Positions 32,475 through 41,672 of a stretch of 64,000 bases of DNA are shown in pieces. Position 1 is the stretch's first letter, and each line of letters starts with the position of its first letter. This DNA is from UBA1765 sp045615885 (GTDB taxonomy: Bacteria; Fibrobacterota; Fibrobacteria; Fibrobacterales; Fibrobacteraceae). Under the pieces are notes generated by a model. It saw only the letters and a program-made list of their open reading frames with translations. It did not search any database and was not told the origin of the DNA. The stretch spans positions 1 through 64,000 of the forward strand of contig JAZLFR010000080.1 in assembly GCA_045615885.1 (NCBI GenBank), read 5' to 3'. The position numbers and the translations under genes were made by a program.

Positions 32475-33527
32475 TTAGTGGCGGAAGTGACGCATGCCTG
32501 TGAAGACCATTGCAACGCCAAGCTTGTTGCAAGCTTCAATGGAAAGGTCGTCCTTCTTGGAGCCACCCGGCTGCACGATGTACTGGACACCGGCCTTTGC
32601 TGCGGCTTCTACGTTATCCGGGAACGGGAAGAATGCGTCGGAACCCATGACGACTTCGCTGAACACCTTCTGTTCCAAAGCCTTGAGACCAGCCTTGTCG
32701 ATGCACTTGCCTTTTTCGTTGAAGAACTTCTGGGCAGCCTTCATGCGAGCAACGTTGTCACGGACGCGCGGCTGGCAGAGACGGAGGTTGGAGTCAATGC
32801 GGTTCGGCTGGCCAGGGCCAAGACCGATAACCTGGAAGTAGCCACGAGCGTATTCGTAACCCATGACGATTGCGTTAGACTTGGTGTGCTTGGTGACGAT
32901 CCAGGTGAAGCGGGCGAGTGCTTCCTTGTTCTTTGCAAACTTCTTCTTGGTGACGCATTCGAACTTTTCGTAAACGTCAACGTCGCGGTCCTGAACGAGC
33001 ATACCGCCGATCACGTGCTTGTAGACCTTCATCTTGGTGGCCTTCTTGATTTCGCCAACTTCCAAGAGACGGATGTCCTTGGACTTGTTCTTGAGGAATT
33101 CAAGAGCGTCAGCATCGAATGCTGGTGCGAGGAGAATTTCAACGAACTTGCCCTTCAGGAATTCTGCAGTCTTCAGGTCAACCTTCTTGGTTACAGCGAT
33201 AACGGAACCGAAAGCGGACACCGGGTCACCTTCCCATGCAGCTTCCATGGCTGTGCGGAGAGTCTTACCGGTAGCAAGGCCACATGGGTTCATGTGCTTT
33301 ACGATAACAACTGCGTTTTCGCCTGCAAATTCACGAGCCATTTCGAGAGCTGCGTCAGCGTCAACGATGTTGTTGTAAGAGAGTTCCTTACCGTGGAGCT
33401 GCTTTGCTGTTGCAAGGCTAGCTTCGGTGCAGGTTGGGTCGCGGTAGAATACTGCGGATTGGTGGGAGTTTTCGCCGTAGCGCATCGGCTGCGGGTCAAC
33501 GAATTTAAGCTTCAATTCTTTAGCCAT
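32475..33527 (-). CDS. purH: Stand-alone AICAR transformylase (PurH C-terminal domain only)
   Basis: 350 residues, against about 510-530 for bifunctional PurH. Everything matches the transformylase domain: RYGENSHQSAVFY, GKELSYNNIVDADAALEM, VKHMNPCG (catalytic Lys-His), DPVSAFGSVIAV, KSNAIVMGYE, SDAFFPFPDNVEAAAKAGVQ and the terminal MVFTGMRHFRH. The N-terminal IMP cyclohydrolase (MGS-fold) domain is missing, and the gene has its own ATG with GAGG 6 bases upstream, so this is not a frameshift remnant. It should convert AICAR to FAICAR; ring closure to IMP needs another gene outside the window. Confidence 0.94.
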   Translation of the reverse strand: MAKELKLKFVDPQPMRYGENSHQSAVFYRDPTCTEASLATAKQLHGKELSYNNIVDADAALEMAREFAGENAVVIVKHMNPCGLATGKTLRTAMEAAWEGDPVSAFGSVIAVTKKVDLKTAEFLKGKFVEILLAPAFDADALEFLKNKSKDIRLLEVGEIKKATKMKVYKHVIGGMLVQDRDVDVYEKFECVTKKKFAKNKEALARFTWIVTKHTKSNAIVMGYEYARGYFQVIGLGPGQPNRIDSNLRLCQPRVRDNVARMKAAQKFFNEKGKCIDKAGLKALEQKVFSEVVMGSDAFFPFPDNVEAAAKAGVQYIVQPGGSKKDDLSIEACNKLGVAMVFTGMRHFRH

Positions 33528-33574
33528 GTTATCCTCGTTAGTGTTTGTATAAAATTTATAAATGTTGATTTCAG

Positions 33575-33648
33575 TAGTTAGGATTTAGGATTTAGGGACT
33601 AGTTGTACATTTTTCTAGATCCTAGCCACTAGATTCTAGCCCCTACTA
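33575..33648. repeat. Short repeat field between purH and tgt
   Basis: Words GTTAGGATTTAGGATTTAGG and CTAGATCCTAGCCACTAGAT followed by TCTAGCCCCTA, the same family as 100-130 and 59620-59650. The tgt stop codon (33646-33648) is formed inside this sequence. Confidence 0.8.
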
Positions 33649-34785
33649 TAAATCCCGTTGCAAAATTTCAATCTGTTCCTTTGCCCAGTCTTCAAAAGTG
33701 TCGTCGGCGATGCGGCGCTTGACTTCTTGCATCAGATGAACGTAGAAGTGCAGGTTGTGAATTGTGGCGAGCGTCATGCCGAGCATTTCCTTTGCATTGA
33801 ACAAGTGACGGAGGTAGGCTCGGCTGTAGTTGCGGCAGCAATAGCAGTCGCAATTCGGGTCGAGCGGTTCGTCTGTATCTTGTGCAAAGCGGCCTGCCTT
33901 GTAGCGGAGCACGCCTTTGCTTGTAAACACCATGCCGTTGCGGGCGTTCCTTGTAGGCATCACGCAGTCGCACATGTCTACGCCGCGGAGCACCATTTCA
34001 AGAAGGTTCCACGGTGTGCCAACGCCCATCACGTAGCGGGCGCGATCTTCTGGCAAATGGTCTGTGCAGAAGTCCGTGATTTCGTACATGGTCTCTGCAG
34101 GTTCGCCAACAGAAAGGCCGCCCATGGCATAGCCATCTGGGCCAATTTCCTTGAGCGCTTCAATAGCCTTTAGGCGGAGCTCCTTGTGCATGCCGCCCTG
34201 CACAATGCCAAAGAAATATTGCGGGTAGCCGTGAATAGGCGGGTTCTCTTCGAGCCATGCCTTTGCTTCGCGAGTCCACTTGAGCGTGAGTTCCAGGGAC
34301 TTGTTTGCTTCTGGGACAGTGCTTGGGTACGGAGTGCATTCATCGAATGCCATGATAATGTCGGCGCCGATTTTGCGCTGCGCTTCCATGACGCTCGCTG
34401 GCGAAAAGAAATGCCTGGAACCGTCGATATGGCTCTGAAAGTGAACGCCTTCCTCTGTAATCTTGCGGAATTGCTTAAGACTCCAGACTTGGAAACCACC
34501 ACTGTCTGTGAGCATAGGACCATGCCAGCCCATGAACTTTTGCACACCGCCAGCCTTTGCCACAAGGTCTGTACCCGGGCGCAAGTACAAGTGGTAGGTG
34601 TTTGCCAAAATGATTTCGGCTTCCATTTCGTGAAGGTCTCGGGAAGAAATTCCCTTGACGGTAGCAGCTGTGCCGACTGGCATAAAAATTGGAGTGGTGA
34701 TTTCACCATGCGCAGTCGTAATCTTTCCGAGTCTGGCTTTAGACTTGGAGGAAGTCTTGATTAGTTCAAAAGGATTCTTGTTCAT
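33646..34785 (-). CDS. tgt: tRNA-guanine transglycosylase (queuine insertion)
   Basis: 379 residues. Substrate-pocket motif LTDSGGFQVWSL, catalytic GVDMCDCVMPTRNARNG, recognition GGLSVGEP and the zinc site CDCYCCRNYSRAYLRHLF are all present. Exchanges G34 for preQ1 in tRNAs with GUN anticodons, step one of queuosine synthesis. The leader lacks a clear Shine-Dalgarno sequence. Follows the metalloprotease gene after 34 bases on the same strand. Its stop codon is part of an intergenic repeat. Confidence 0.97.
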   Translation of the reverse strand: MNKNPFELIKTSSKSKARLGKITTAHGEITTPIFMPVGTAATVKGISSRDLHEMEAEIILANTYHLYLRPGTDLVAKAGGVQKFMGWHGPMLTDSGGFQVWSLKQFRKITEEGVHFQSHIDGSRHFFSPASVMEAQRKIGADIIMAFDECTPYPSTVPEANKSLELTLKWTREAKAWLEENPPIHGYPQYFFGIVQGGMHKELRLKAIEALKEIGPDGYAMGGLSVGEPAETMYEITDFCTDHLPEDRARYVMGVGTPWNLLEMVLRGVDMCDCVMPTRNARNGMVFTSKGVLRYKAGRFAQDTDEPLDPNCDCYCCRNYSRAYLRHLFNAKEMLGMTLATIHNLHFYVHLMQEVKRRIADDTFEDWAKEQIEILQRDL

Positions 34786-34819
34786 TTGCAGACAAAGTTA
34801 GAAAAATAAAATTTGCGAA

Positions 34820-36421
34820 TCAGTAGAGTATGATTAGCTTGTCTGTTTTCCCGGACCTTCCGGCTCTATAGAAATACAGTCCCGGGGCAAAAAGATTTTT
34901 CACCTCATTTTCAGCAATGCAGAATTCTGTAGCGCTGTATTCAAAATTGTTTATAAGGGATCCGCGGCGAGTCCTAATTTCAATAATCGATTGGGTATCT
35001 GGCAGCCCTGTAAAACAGAGCGGTGTATTGCCCTTCCAGGGATTTGGGTAGGCGAAAAATTTGGACACATGCGAAGAGTCGTTGGTGAATTTTTTTGTGT
35101 CGAGATTGCTATACACGAGAATGCTTGAGTCAGCTTCGAAAATTTTTAGATAATGCCTGCTGTATTCTGCCTGGGAGTTTATTTTGATGGTTTCCACGCT
35201 ATCATTTTTTCTTAAGATGTAAGATATTGTGCCAGGAACGTTTAGAGGGTATTCCTTTGTTACCTGATAGGAAAAATAAAAATGATTTTCTGGCGGAATG
35301 GAGTTTTTGAATGATGATATGGTAGGCCACAAATTTTGATCACCGTTTAGAGGTTTTATGTTCTTGTTGTCTTTTATTTGGTCGAAACGCTTGCCTGAAA
35401 AATAAATGCGTTCTGCAAAATTGTGAAAAAGTGAATCTGCATTTTTGTGGAATGCGTTTGTGGCAGCAATGAAATGAGTCTTGAATGGTTCAGTCGGCTT
35501 TTTTGAATAGCTTTCCCAGATTTTAGTGTCGAAAGTCTTGTCGACGGAATTGTACATTGAAATCAATAGAGGGGCAATAGAATAATGGTCGCTAATCATT
35601 TCTATGCTGCTCCAATTCATGTTGAAAAAATCATCAAGATGTGAAAAATAATCATCGACATCGGGTGCTCCGATTTCTTCCATGGCTATGCTTGCGGCTT
35701 CAACCCATAATGTTGGATAAGCATTGATGTCTAGGTATCTGCATTCTACTGCATGGTACAATTCATGGAAGGCTGTTATGCGGATTGCTGCTCCAAAGTT
35801 TTGTGCATACGAATAGCCGTAGGTTTTGTTTATCATGGCTGCATCTGGTTTGTAGTAACGGCATTCAATGGAATCCTTTTTTTGCACGCCTATCGATGCT
35901 CCTGTTGCGGAGTATTGAAAATCATTTTCAATAAGGATTTCAGAATATTCGCTGTACCTGGGGCTAGGTAGCGTTAAGCCGAAGCAACCGTGAAATCCGC
36001 CAATGCTTTCTACATCGCGAACAGAACCGATGTCTGCAATTTCAACGGGATACAAATTGTTTGGAACTGGCTTTTTAAAATGGTATGTTGTCAGGAAACC
36101 TTTAGGTGCAAGAGTTTTGTTTTCTTTAGTGAATAGTGCGTAGGCCTCTTCCATGGATTTTGCAACGGAATCTACAAAGGCCTGCGTTGTGGCATGAATT
36201 CCCTCTGTTGTGTAGAAGATCGCAAAATGAGCTGTCGTTTTCGTGAAAACCGAGTCGAAATAAGCTTCCGCCGGGCACATTAGCAGCTTTGAGTTTTTTG
36301 CAAGTGTTTTGCCTTCTTTGCTTTGCTGCATATAGTTCATCATCCTCACTGTTCCGCAAGTTTCCGTTGCAGATAAAGAGGAAACGAATACAACCAAAAG
36401 TAGAAGCGCGAACTTTAGCAT
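34820..36421 (-). CDS. Secreted HExxH metalloprotease with T9SS-type sorting domain
   Basis: About 533 residues. The ATG at 36421 begins a clear signal peptide (MLKFALLLLVVFVSSLSA), whereas the longer frame to 36544 adds a non-signal Arg-rich stretch. Zinc-metalloprotease motif AFHELYHAVE (H219, E220, H223) with a downstream WVEAASIAMEE that could give the third ligand, as in the large group of secreted HEYFHAVQ-type peptidases. The last ~80 residues start at FAYPNPWKG (YPNP) and end LFAPGLYFYRAGRSGK ... LIILY, as in type A T9SS sorting domains. Predicted cell-surface or secreted peptidase. Its start overlaps the ubiD-like stop by 7 bases. Confidence 0.82.
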   Translation of the reverse strand: MLKFALLLLVVFVSSLSATETCGTVRMMNYMQQSKEGKTLAKNSKLLMCPAEAYFDSVFTKTTAHFAIFYTTEGIHATTQAFVDSVAKSMEEAYALFTKENKTLAPKGFLTTYHFKKPVPNNLYPVEIADIGSVRDVESIGGFHGCFGLTLPSPRYSEYSEILIENDFQYSATGASIGVQKKDSIECRYYKPDAAMINKTYGYSYAQNFGAAIRITAFHELYHAVECRYLDINAYPTLWVEAASIAMEEIGAPDVDDYFSHLDDFFNMNWSSIEMISDHYSIAPLLISMYNSVDKTFDTKIWESYSKKPTEPFKTHFIAATNAFHKNADSLFHNFAERIYFSGKRFDQIKDNKNIKPLNGDQNLWPTISSFKNSIPPENHFYFSYQVTKEYPLNVPGTISYILRKNDSVETIKINSQAEYSRHYLKIFEADSSILVYSNLDTKKFTNDSSHVSKFFAYPNPWKGNTPLCFTGLPDTQSIIEIRTRRGSLINNFEYSATEFCIAENEVKNLFAPGLYFYRAGRSGKTDKLIILY

Positions 36422-38220
36422 TGCCTGCAGTTCTCTGCGAGAATGTTTTTTGCTCTTGCCATTACCGCATCTGGCATTTCTAGCGGGAGTTGGTAGCCCG
36501 GCTTCATGCGCGCATCGATGATGAGGGGTGCTTCGGCCGTCCAATGCTTGTCTACAATGCGTTCGCGCACGCCATGCACGTCTTGCGCCGGGGCGGAGCG
36601 CGTAAATGTTACCCAGAGCCAGTTGTCAAATGTCTTTGCCGTAAATTCGGAATCGTCGGCAATGGTGATGAGCGGGTAGGCGTCTCGTTTTTCGAAGGCT
36701 TCAAGAGCTTTTGAAAGTTCATCGACATTGGCGTTTGGCGTGGCTTCGATAGCGAGAATGCCTGGCGCAACTTGACGTGGCTTGCTAAAGCCCTGCGGCA
36801 AATGGAGCGTGCTAGCGTCACTTGCAAAGTCTGTACCGAGCGTTCGGCATGGTTCGCCCGCGGCGCTGATGATTACCTTGGAACCATGGTTGAGCGATGT
36901 TCCCGAGTAGTCGAGCGTGTCGATTGTCGTTGATGTTTGAAAATGCAGGTCGCGTTCAATGTGCAGACGTTCCAAGACATGCGTAAAGAAGCCTTGAACG
37001 TCGCGCACAGAAAGTGCGCTGGAATCTTCGCGGGCGGCAATCACAAGGTATTTGGCAAGCGAAGCCTGGTTAAAACCGAGTAGCGCGTTTGCAACCTTGT
37101 GCAGTTCCATCGGTTCGCGCGGGCCGTAAGGCACAAAGCGTTCGCTTCCAATGGCAAGCAGCAGCGGGTGTACGCCGGCTGCATCGACCGCGTTCATTTC
37201 GTGGAGTCCGGCGACAGACACTGGAACCATCGGGCCCACAAGTTCATGGATCATGTTGCCAAAGACGGTATCTTCCGAAGGAGGGCGACCAACAACGGTG
37301 AATGGGAAGATGGCGTTCTTTTTGTGGAATACATGCTTCACCTTCATGTAGGGGAACAGGTGCTCTGCGGAGTAGTAGCCGACATGGTCTCCGAACGGAC
37401 CTTCAGGTTTTAGTTCCGGCTGCACTTCGCCGAGAATGCAGAAGTCTGCATCGGCCGAAACGCACCAGCCATCGTGCATTTTGTAGCGGAAGGAGCGCCC
37501 GGCAAGAACCCCTGAAAATACCATTTCAGGAATGTTGTCTGGCATGGGCATCGCCGCTGCAAGCGTATGTGCCGGAGGGCCGCCCAGGAACACGCTCACT
37601 TTGAGCGGCTTGCCAAGTTCCATTGCTTTTTGGTGGTGCTTTGCAATGCCTCGGTTGATCTGGTAGTGCAAGCCGCATTCGTCGCCGGCGTAGCTTCTGC
37701 CTGCAATCTGGATGCGGTACATGCCCACGTTGGAACGCATTATGTTCGGCGCATCTGGCGGCAGCGTGCAGACTTGCGGAAGCGTTAAGAAGGCGCCGCC
37801 GTCACCGGGGTAGGAATGCAGCATTGGCAAGTCGGCAAGGGTGCATTCGTTTTGTAGAACCGGTGCAGAAAACGCCTTGAACGGCAGGGCGTGCAGGCCG
37901 ATGAACGGTAGGCGAGGCCATTCCCTGAAGCTTTTGACCATGTCTTTGGGCGAAGCCTTCGCGCGGATGGCAGTCTTCATTGCCGGGAGCGTTTTTCGGA
38001 ATAAAAAGGCTGCTCTTTCCTCTGTACCAAAGATGTTGCCTGCTGCACGGAACGGGGAGCCCTTGACGTGTTCAAAAAGCAACGCAGGCCCATTGTTTAA
38101 ATAGGCCTCGCGGGCAATGGCTGCCATTTCCAGGTAGGGGTCAACTTCAGTCTTGATGCGCTGGAGCATTCCTGCGCGTTCCAAGTCAAGAAGCGCTTGT
38201 TCCAGCGAACTGTAGGCCAT
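36415..38220 (-). CDS. UbiD-family prenylated-FMN decarboxylase
   Basis: 601 residues, full length for the menaquinone/ubiquinone-type UbiD group. Recognisable blocks: LPMLHSYPGDGGAFLTLP, SNVGMYRIQIAGRSYAGDEC, VFLGGPPAHTLAAAMPMPD, the prFMN/metal-site segment EGPFGDHVGYYS and HFQTSTTIDTLDYSG. Decarboxylates an aromatic acid using prenylated FMN supplied by a UbiX enzyme, which is not in the window. In bacteria with the futalosine pathway a UbiD homologue acts in menaquinone synthesis; which substrate applies here is not shown. The SRPBCC gene ends 2 bases upstream, implying one operon. Confidence 0.92.
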   Translation of the reverse strand: MAYSSLEQALLDLERAGMLQRIKTEVDPYLEMAAIAREAYLNNGPALLFEHVKGSPFRAAGNIFGTEERAAFLFRKTLPAMKTAIRAKASPKDMVKSFREWPRLPFIGLHALPFKAFSAPVLQNECTLADLPMLHSYPGDGGAFLTLPQVCTLPPDAPNIMRSNVGMYRIQIAGRSYAGDECGLHYQINRGIAKHHQKAMELGKPLKVSVFLGGPPAHTLAAAMPMPDNIPEMVFSGVLAGRSFRYKMHDGWCVSADADFCILGEVQPELKPEGPFGDHVGYYSAEHLFPYMKVKHVFHKKNAIFPFTVVGRPPSEDTVFGNMIHELVGPMVPVSVAGLHEMNAVDAAGVHPLLLAIGSERFVPYGPREPMELHKVANALLGFNQASLAKYLVIAAREDSSALSVRDVQGFFTHVLERLHIERDLHFQTSTTIDTLDYSGTSLNHGSKVIISAAGEPCRTLGTDFASDASTLHLPQGFSKPRQVAPGILAIEATPNANVDELSKALEAFEKRDAYPLITIADDSEFTAKTFDNWLWVTFTRSAPAQDVHGVRERIVDKHWTAEAPLIIDARMKPGYQLPLEMPDAVMARAKNILAENCRQC

Positions 38221-38222
38221 TG

Positions 38223-38699
38223 TTAGCCTGCTGTATTGCGGAGTGCGACGAACGCGCCTGTCTGCTTTTCTTTTTCGTAGCGCATGGCGATATCGTAAGC
38301 CTTGGCGCGGGATTCCATTTCGTAGCGGACCTGAGCATTGTCCACAACCTGCTGCAGGCCATCCGGTTCGCCCTGGAATTCAAAATAATCTTCGCAAACA
38401 GTAAGTGCGCCATCCATCTTGAAGGAATGCTTGGCGATGAAGCCGCGGAACGGGCCTTCTGCCAGGCGTACAGTAATTTCTTTTTCGTTGGCGGAACTGA
38501 TCACGCCGGTCCACTGCAGGCGGTGTGCGCCATTGCAGAGTGTGTAACGAACTGTAGCCGACTTGCCAAAACCTTCAGGAAAATAAAAACTAAGTACTGC
38601 TTTTTCTTCGGTCTGGATTCTAAGTGGAGCAACGCGCATCCAATCAAGAATGCGTTCGCAAGAATACTCAAACCATGACGTTTGCGCAAATTTCACCAT
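38223..38699 (-). CDS. SRPBCC (START-like) domain protein
   Basis: 158 residues with no signal or membrane segment. The pattern of a short N-terminal strand-helix (VKFAQTSWFEYSCERILDWM), an antiparallel sheet (KITV-type: KEITVRLAEGPFRGFIAKHS, LTVCEDYFEFQGE) and a long C-terminal helix (LQQVVDNAQVRYEMESRAKA) is the helix-grip fold of SRPBCC proteins, which bind hydrophobic ligands. Coupled with the ubiD-like gene two bases downstream, it may handle the same quinone precursor; that link is inference. Confidence 0.72.
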   Translation of the reverse strand: MVKFAQTSWFEYSCERILDWMRVAPLRIQTEEKAVLSFYFPEGFGKSATVRYTLCNGAHRLQWTGVISSANEKEITVRLAEGPFRGFIAKHSFKMDGALTVCEDYFEFQGEPDGLQQVVDNAQVRYEMESRAKAYDIAMRYEKEKQTGAFVALRNTAG

Positions 38700-38845
38700 A
38701 AGTGCTCACAAAGATAATAAAAAAGGAGCGTAAGGACGAGAAAATGTGCGTTTAAAAAGCCATTTGCCCTCTTTTTGAGGTAATTTATCATTATTTAATG
38801 CATTTTGTGGTACTTTTGGTACAGTTTTGCTTATTTTTACGGCGT

Positions 38846-40210
38846 ATGCGAAAGAGTATTGTTGAAAATTTATTGAATTCTGCCCATTCCGATGGAGATC
38901 AGCTGCCTTCTGTCAGGGCGTTGATGAATGCTTTTAAAGCGTCGTCGGCCACGGTGCAGGCGGCGTTGAGAATGCTTGAAAATGACGGGAAAATCCATTG
39001 CGTGCACGGTAAAGGCAATTTTTGGGGGTACGCTCCCCAAAAGGTTGTGATTCCGGCGGCGCACGAAACTGCAGAAAAACGTTTGGCAAGGCTCTTTGTC
39101 GAAGATTTTGAAAAGGGTTTTCTGAGCCCGAAATCACCACTCCCCATGCTTAAGGAGCTACAGGCCCGCTACCAGGTTTCCCCTTTAGTTTTACGAATGT
39201 TTTTGGCTGAACAGGTCCGACTTTGCGTATTGCAGAAAGAGGGGCGCAAGTATACATTTGTCAAAAAGCTGGAACCGCGTTCCCGAATGCAGCTTACCGA
39301 AATTTTGTTCGTGACTCGTTGCAACCCGTGGGGGAGCTTTGCTGCTGAAAGTGAGCGTGAAATGGATTTTTTACGCAGTGTCTACCGCCGTGCAGGCAGC
39401 TCGCGTTACAAGCTGATCTTGCTCGGTTACAGTGAAGAACGTCAGGTACTTATGGATCGTAACGGCCGGGAATGCAGATTGACTGATTTTCCCAATGCGG
39501 TCGGCGCTGTTGTTTCTACGCTTCTTGTGATGAATCCGCTCCCCATGGTGCAGCTGTTTTCGAAAGTGTCCTATCCAGTTTCAATATGGTGGGAACATCC
39601 AGGCAATGAATTGCCCAAGGCCTTTTTGAAAAAGGAGAACTGGCTGTTTTTCAATTCGTCGTTTGGCAGGCAGCCCGGTGTGGAAATGGGGAAATTCTTG
39701 CAGCGTAGGGGTGTTACATCGATCGTCTATTTTTCCCCTTACCATAGCAGTTCCTGGTCTAAGGATCGCTTGCTTGGGCTGGAACAGGCTGGGTTGAACA
39801 TAGTTCCTGCAATAGATGCAGAAATGGCAAGCCCCTGGGATTTTAGGCAGCTTGCCAAGCAGAAGGTCGAAAAGTACGCTGTGGAATCTTATGCCCGCGA
39901 ATTGACTCGTCAAAAGATGCTGGAACTGGTGAACCGTCTTCCCGAAAGAGCGAAAGTTTTGCCTTGGGTATGCGTGAACGATGAAGTAGCAAATACTTTG
40001 ATAGAAATTGCAGATACGGGAGCCATACCGCTTTCTGAACAGATTTTTGGTTTTGACAATTCGGCCGAGAGTTACTTGCTGCGTTTGCCTTCGTACGATT
40101 TCAATACAGAAACGCTTGTCGAACAGATGTTCTATGCAATTGAGTGCCCTTCCGATTTTTTAAATATAAAAGCATTGAAGCAGATTCGTGGTACCGTTGT
40201 TGAAAAATAA
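38846..40210 (+). CDS. GntR-type regulator with LacI/PBP1-like effector domain
   Basis: About 454 residues from ATG 38846; an upstream ATG at 38798 would add an odd hydrophobic head. Winged helix at residues ~1-70: DQLPSVRALMNAFKASSATV then ALRMLENDGKIHCVHGKGNF. The C-terminal ~330 residues look like a sugar-binding type 1 fold (AVGAVVSTLLVMNPLPMV, RRGVTSIVYFSPYHS, PWVCVNDEVANTLIEIADTG, IFGFDNSAESYLLRLPSYDF), as in AraR. Effector unknown. Divergent from the SRPBCC/UbiD operon; TGGTAC is repeated twice (38806-38822 region) just upstream and could be part of its operator. Confidence 0.85.
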   Translation: MRKSIVENLLNSAHSDGDQLPSVRALMNAFKASSATVQAALRMLENDGKIHCVHGKGNFWGYAPQKVVIPAAHETAEKRLARLFVEDFEKGFLSPKSPLPMLKELQARYQVSPLVLRMFLAEQVRLCVLQKEGRKYTFVKKLEPRSRMQLTEILFVTRCNPWGSFAAESEREMDFLRSVYRRAGSSRYKLILLGYSEERQVLMDRNGRECRLTDFPNAVGAVVSTLLVMNPLPMVQLFSKVSYPVSIWWEHPGNELPKAFLKKENWLFFNSSFGRQPGVEMGKFLQRRGVTSIVYFSPYHSSSWSKDRLLGLEQAGLNIVPAIDAEMASPWDFRQLAKQKVEKYAVESYARELTRQKMLELVNRLPERAKVLPWVCVNDEVANTLIEIADTGAIPLSEQIFGFDNSAESYLLRLPSYDFNTETLVEQMFYAIECPSDFLNIKALKQIRGTVVEK

Positions 40211-40232
40211 ATTTCTACCTTTTTAGAACAGT

Positions 40233-41672
40233 ATGAACAATTTAGAGACTGATAGTAAATTTTTGAAAAAAGGCGCCATAATAAGCGTTGTTGGAACGAT
40301 TCTCAAAGTCTGCGGACCTTTGCTGACCATATTGCTAGCCCGCATTTTTGGCCCTGCTGAATTTGGTATTTATGTATCAATGCAAGCTCTTTTGCTTACC
40401 ATTGCCAGAACAGCCACTCTCGGTCTAGATAAGGGGCTTTATTGGTATTTACCGCAAAATAAATTGAACAGTCGCCCTGACCATGACGGCATTATGGAAT
40501 CGTTCTGGATATCGGTTGCAGTTGCTGCTCTATGTACGATATTCATTTTCGTTGGTTCCTTAACTCCGCTTATTTCAAAGGAACTTCCGTGGTATGCCGT
40601 ATCGCTAGTATTTTTTGCAGGTTCCTATGTTTTCAGCAATACTTCTGAAAGCAATCGCCGCCCGCAAATTGCTATTTTCATCAATTCATTTTTTGTTGCG
40701 GTGCTTTCGCCTGCTTCCGCCATTTTGCTGCATTTTCTGGAGGTTCCGCATGCACTTCCGCTTGGTCTCCTGATTGGTCAAATGTGTGGCTTTTTTCTGC
40801 ATTATACGCTCGTTCGCAAGCAGTTCCCGAGCATGCCTTTGATTCCGAATAAATTAATTTCGAAGACGTTGCTTGTGTATTCTTTGCCGCTTGGTTTTAA
40901 TGAATTTGTAGCTGCCTTTTTGATTCGTTCTGGCCTTTGGATGGTTATGCTTTTTTTGGGACCGGAAAAAGCTGGCGCGTATGGAATCATGGTCACTATT
41001 TCAAATGCTCTACAAACGATTCGCGTGGGATTCAATCCGATTTTGACGCCCGTGATTGCCGGCATGAACAAGGATCGCTTGCAGACAGACTTGAAGCCGG
41101 TCTTTACATATTGCGTTTCAATGATTACGCTAATCCAGCTTGTCATTGGCTTCTTCATCGTGCTCTTCCCGGAAGAAATTTTGAGCATTGCTGGAAGCGC
41201 CTTTATTGTGCAGCCGGAAGCGCTCGGCATTCTTCTGTTTGTTCATTTGCTTTCCGGTTTCTTTGGACTTACGACAAACATCATGAATGGCATTGGCAAG
41301 AGTCTTTACACGCTTAAAATGAACCTGTTCTCGCTAGGTGTCGCTCTTGCTTCCGGTTACTTCCTGGTACCAGCCTTTGGACTTGTTGGGGCTGCACTTT
41401 CCATGCTCATCTACAACATGGTGGCTATGGTCTGGAACAATGTTTATTTGTTCTATCTAAAGCTTTGGCCGTATTCCATGAAACTTTGGTCACAGATAGT
41501 GTGGATGTTCGGTTTGATTGGTTTCTATATCCTTTTGAATATGCATTTCTTCACCCTTACACTAGTGCAGAAGGCTGGTTTGTATTTGGTGATTCTTGCT
41601 GCACTTGGGGTGCAATTCAAGATGCAAAAAAAACGCTTGGAAAGTGACAACGTTAGCGTAAAGCGCCACTAA
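40233..41672 (+). CDS. Polysaccharide flippase (Wzx/MATE-like)
   Basis: 479 residues with 12-14 membrane helices. Opening GAIISVVGTILKVCGPLLTILLARIFGPAEFG is typical of oligosaccharide flippases, and the C-terminal half has LFVHLLSGFFGLTTNIMNGIGKS. Moves lipid-linked saccharide across the inner membrane. First gene of the 40-49.5 kb cluster; the GntR gene ends 22 bases upstream. It differs clearly from the flippase at 25.6 kb. Confidence 0.88.
   Translation: MNNLETDSKFLKKGAIISVVGTILKVCGPLLTILLARIFGPAEFGIYVSMQALLLTIARTATLGLDKGLYWYLPQNKLNSRPDHDGIMESFWISVAVAALCTIFIFVGSLTPLISKELPWYAVSLVFFAGSYVFSNTSESNRRPQIAIFINSFFVAVLSPASAILLHFLEVPHALPLGLLIGQMCGFFLHYTLVRKQFPSMPLIPNKLISKTLLVYSLPLGFNEFVAAFLIRSGLWMVMLFLGPEKAGAYGIMVTISNALQTIRVGFNPILTPVIAGMNKDRLQTDLKPVFTYCVSMITLIQLVIGFFIVLFPEEILSIAGSAFIVQPEALGILLFVHLLSGFFGLTTNIMNGIGKSLYTLKMNLFSLGVALASGYFLVPAFGLVGAALSMLIYNMVAMVWNNVYLFYLKLWPYSMKLWSQIVWMFGLIGFYILLNMHFFTLTLVQKAGLYLVILAALGVQFKMQKKRLESDNVSVKRH

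Noticed and set aside
32220..33581. 453-residue plus-strand frame over purH
   Set aside because: Antisense to a complete transformylase gene with all motifs; no independent evidence.
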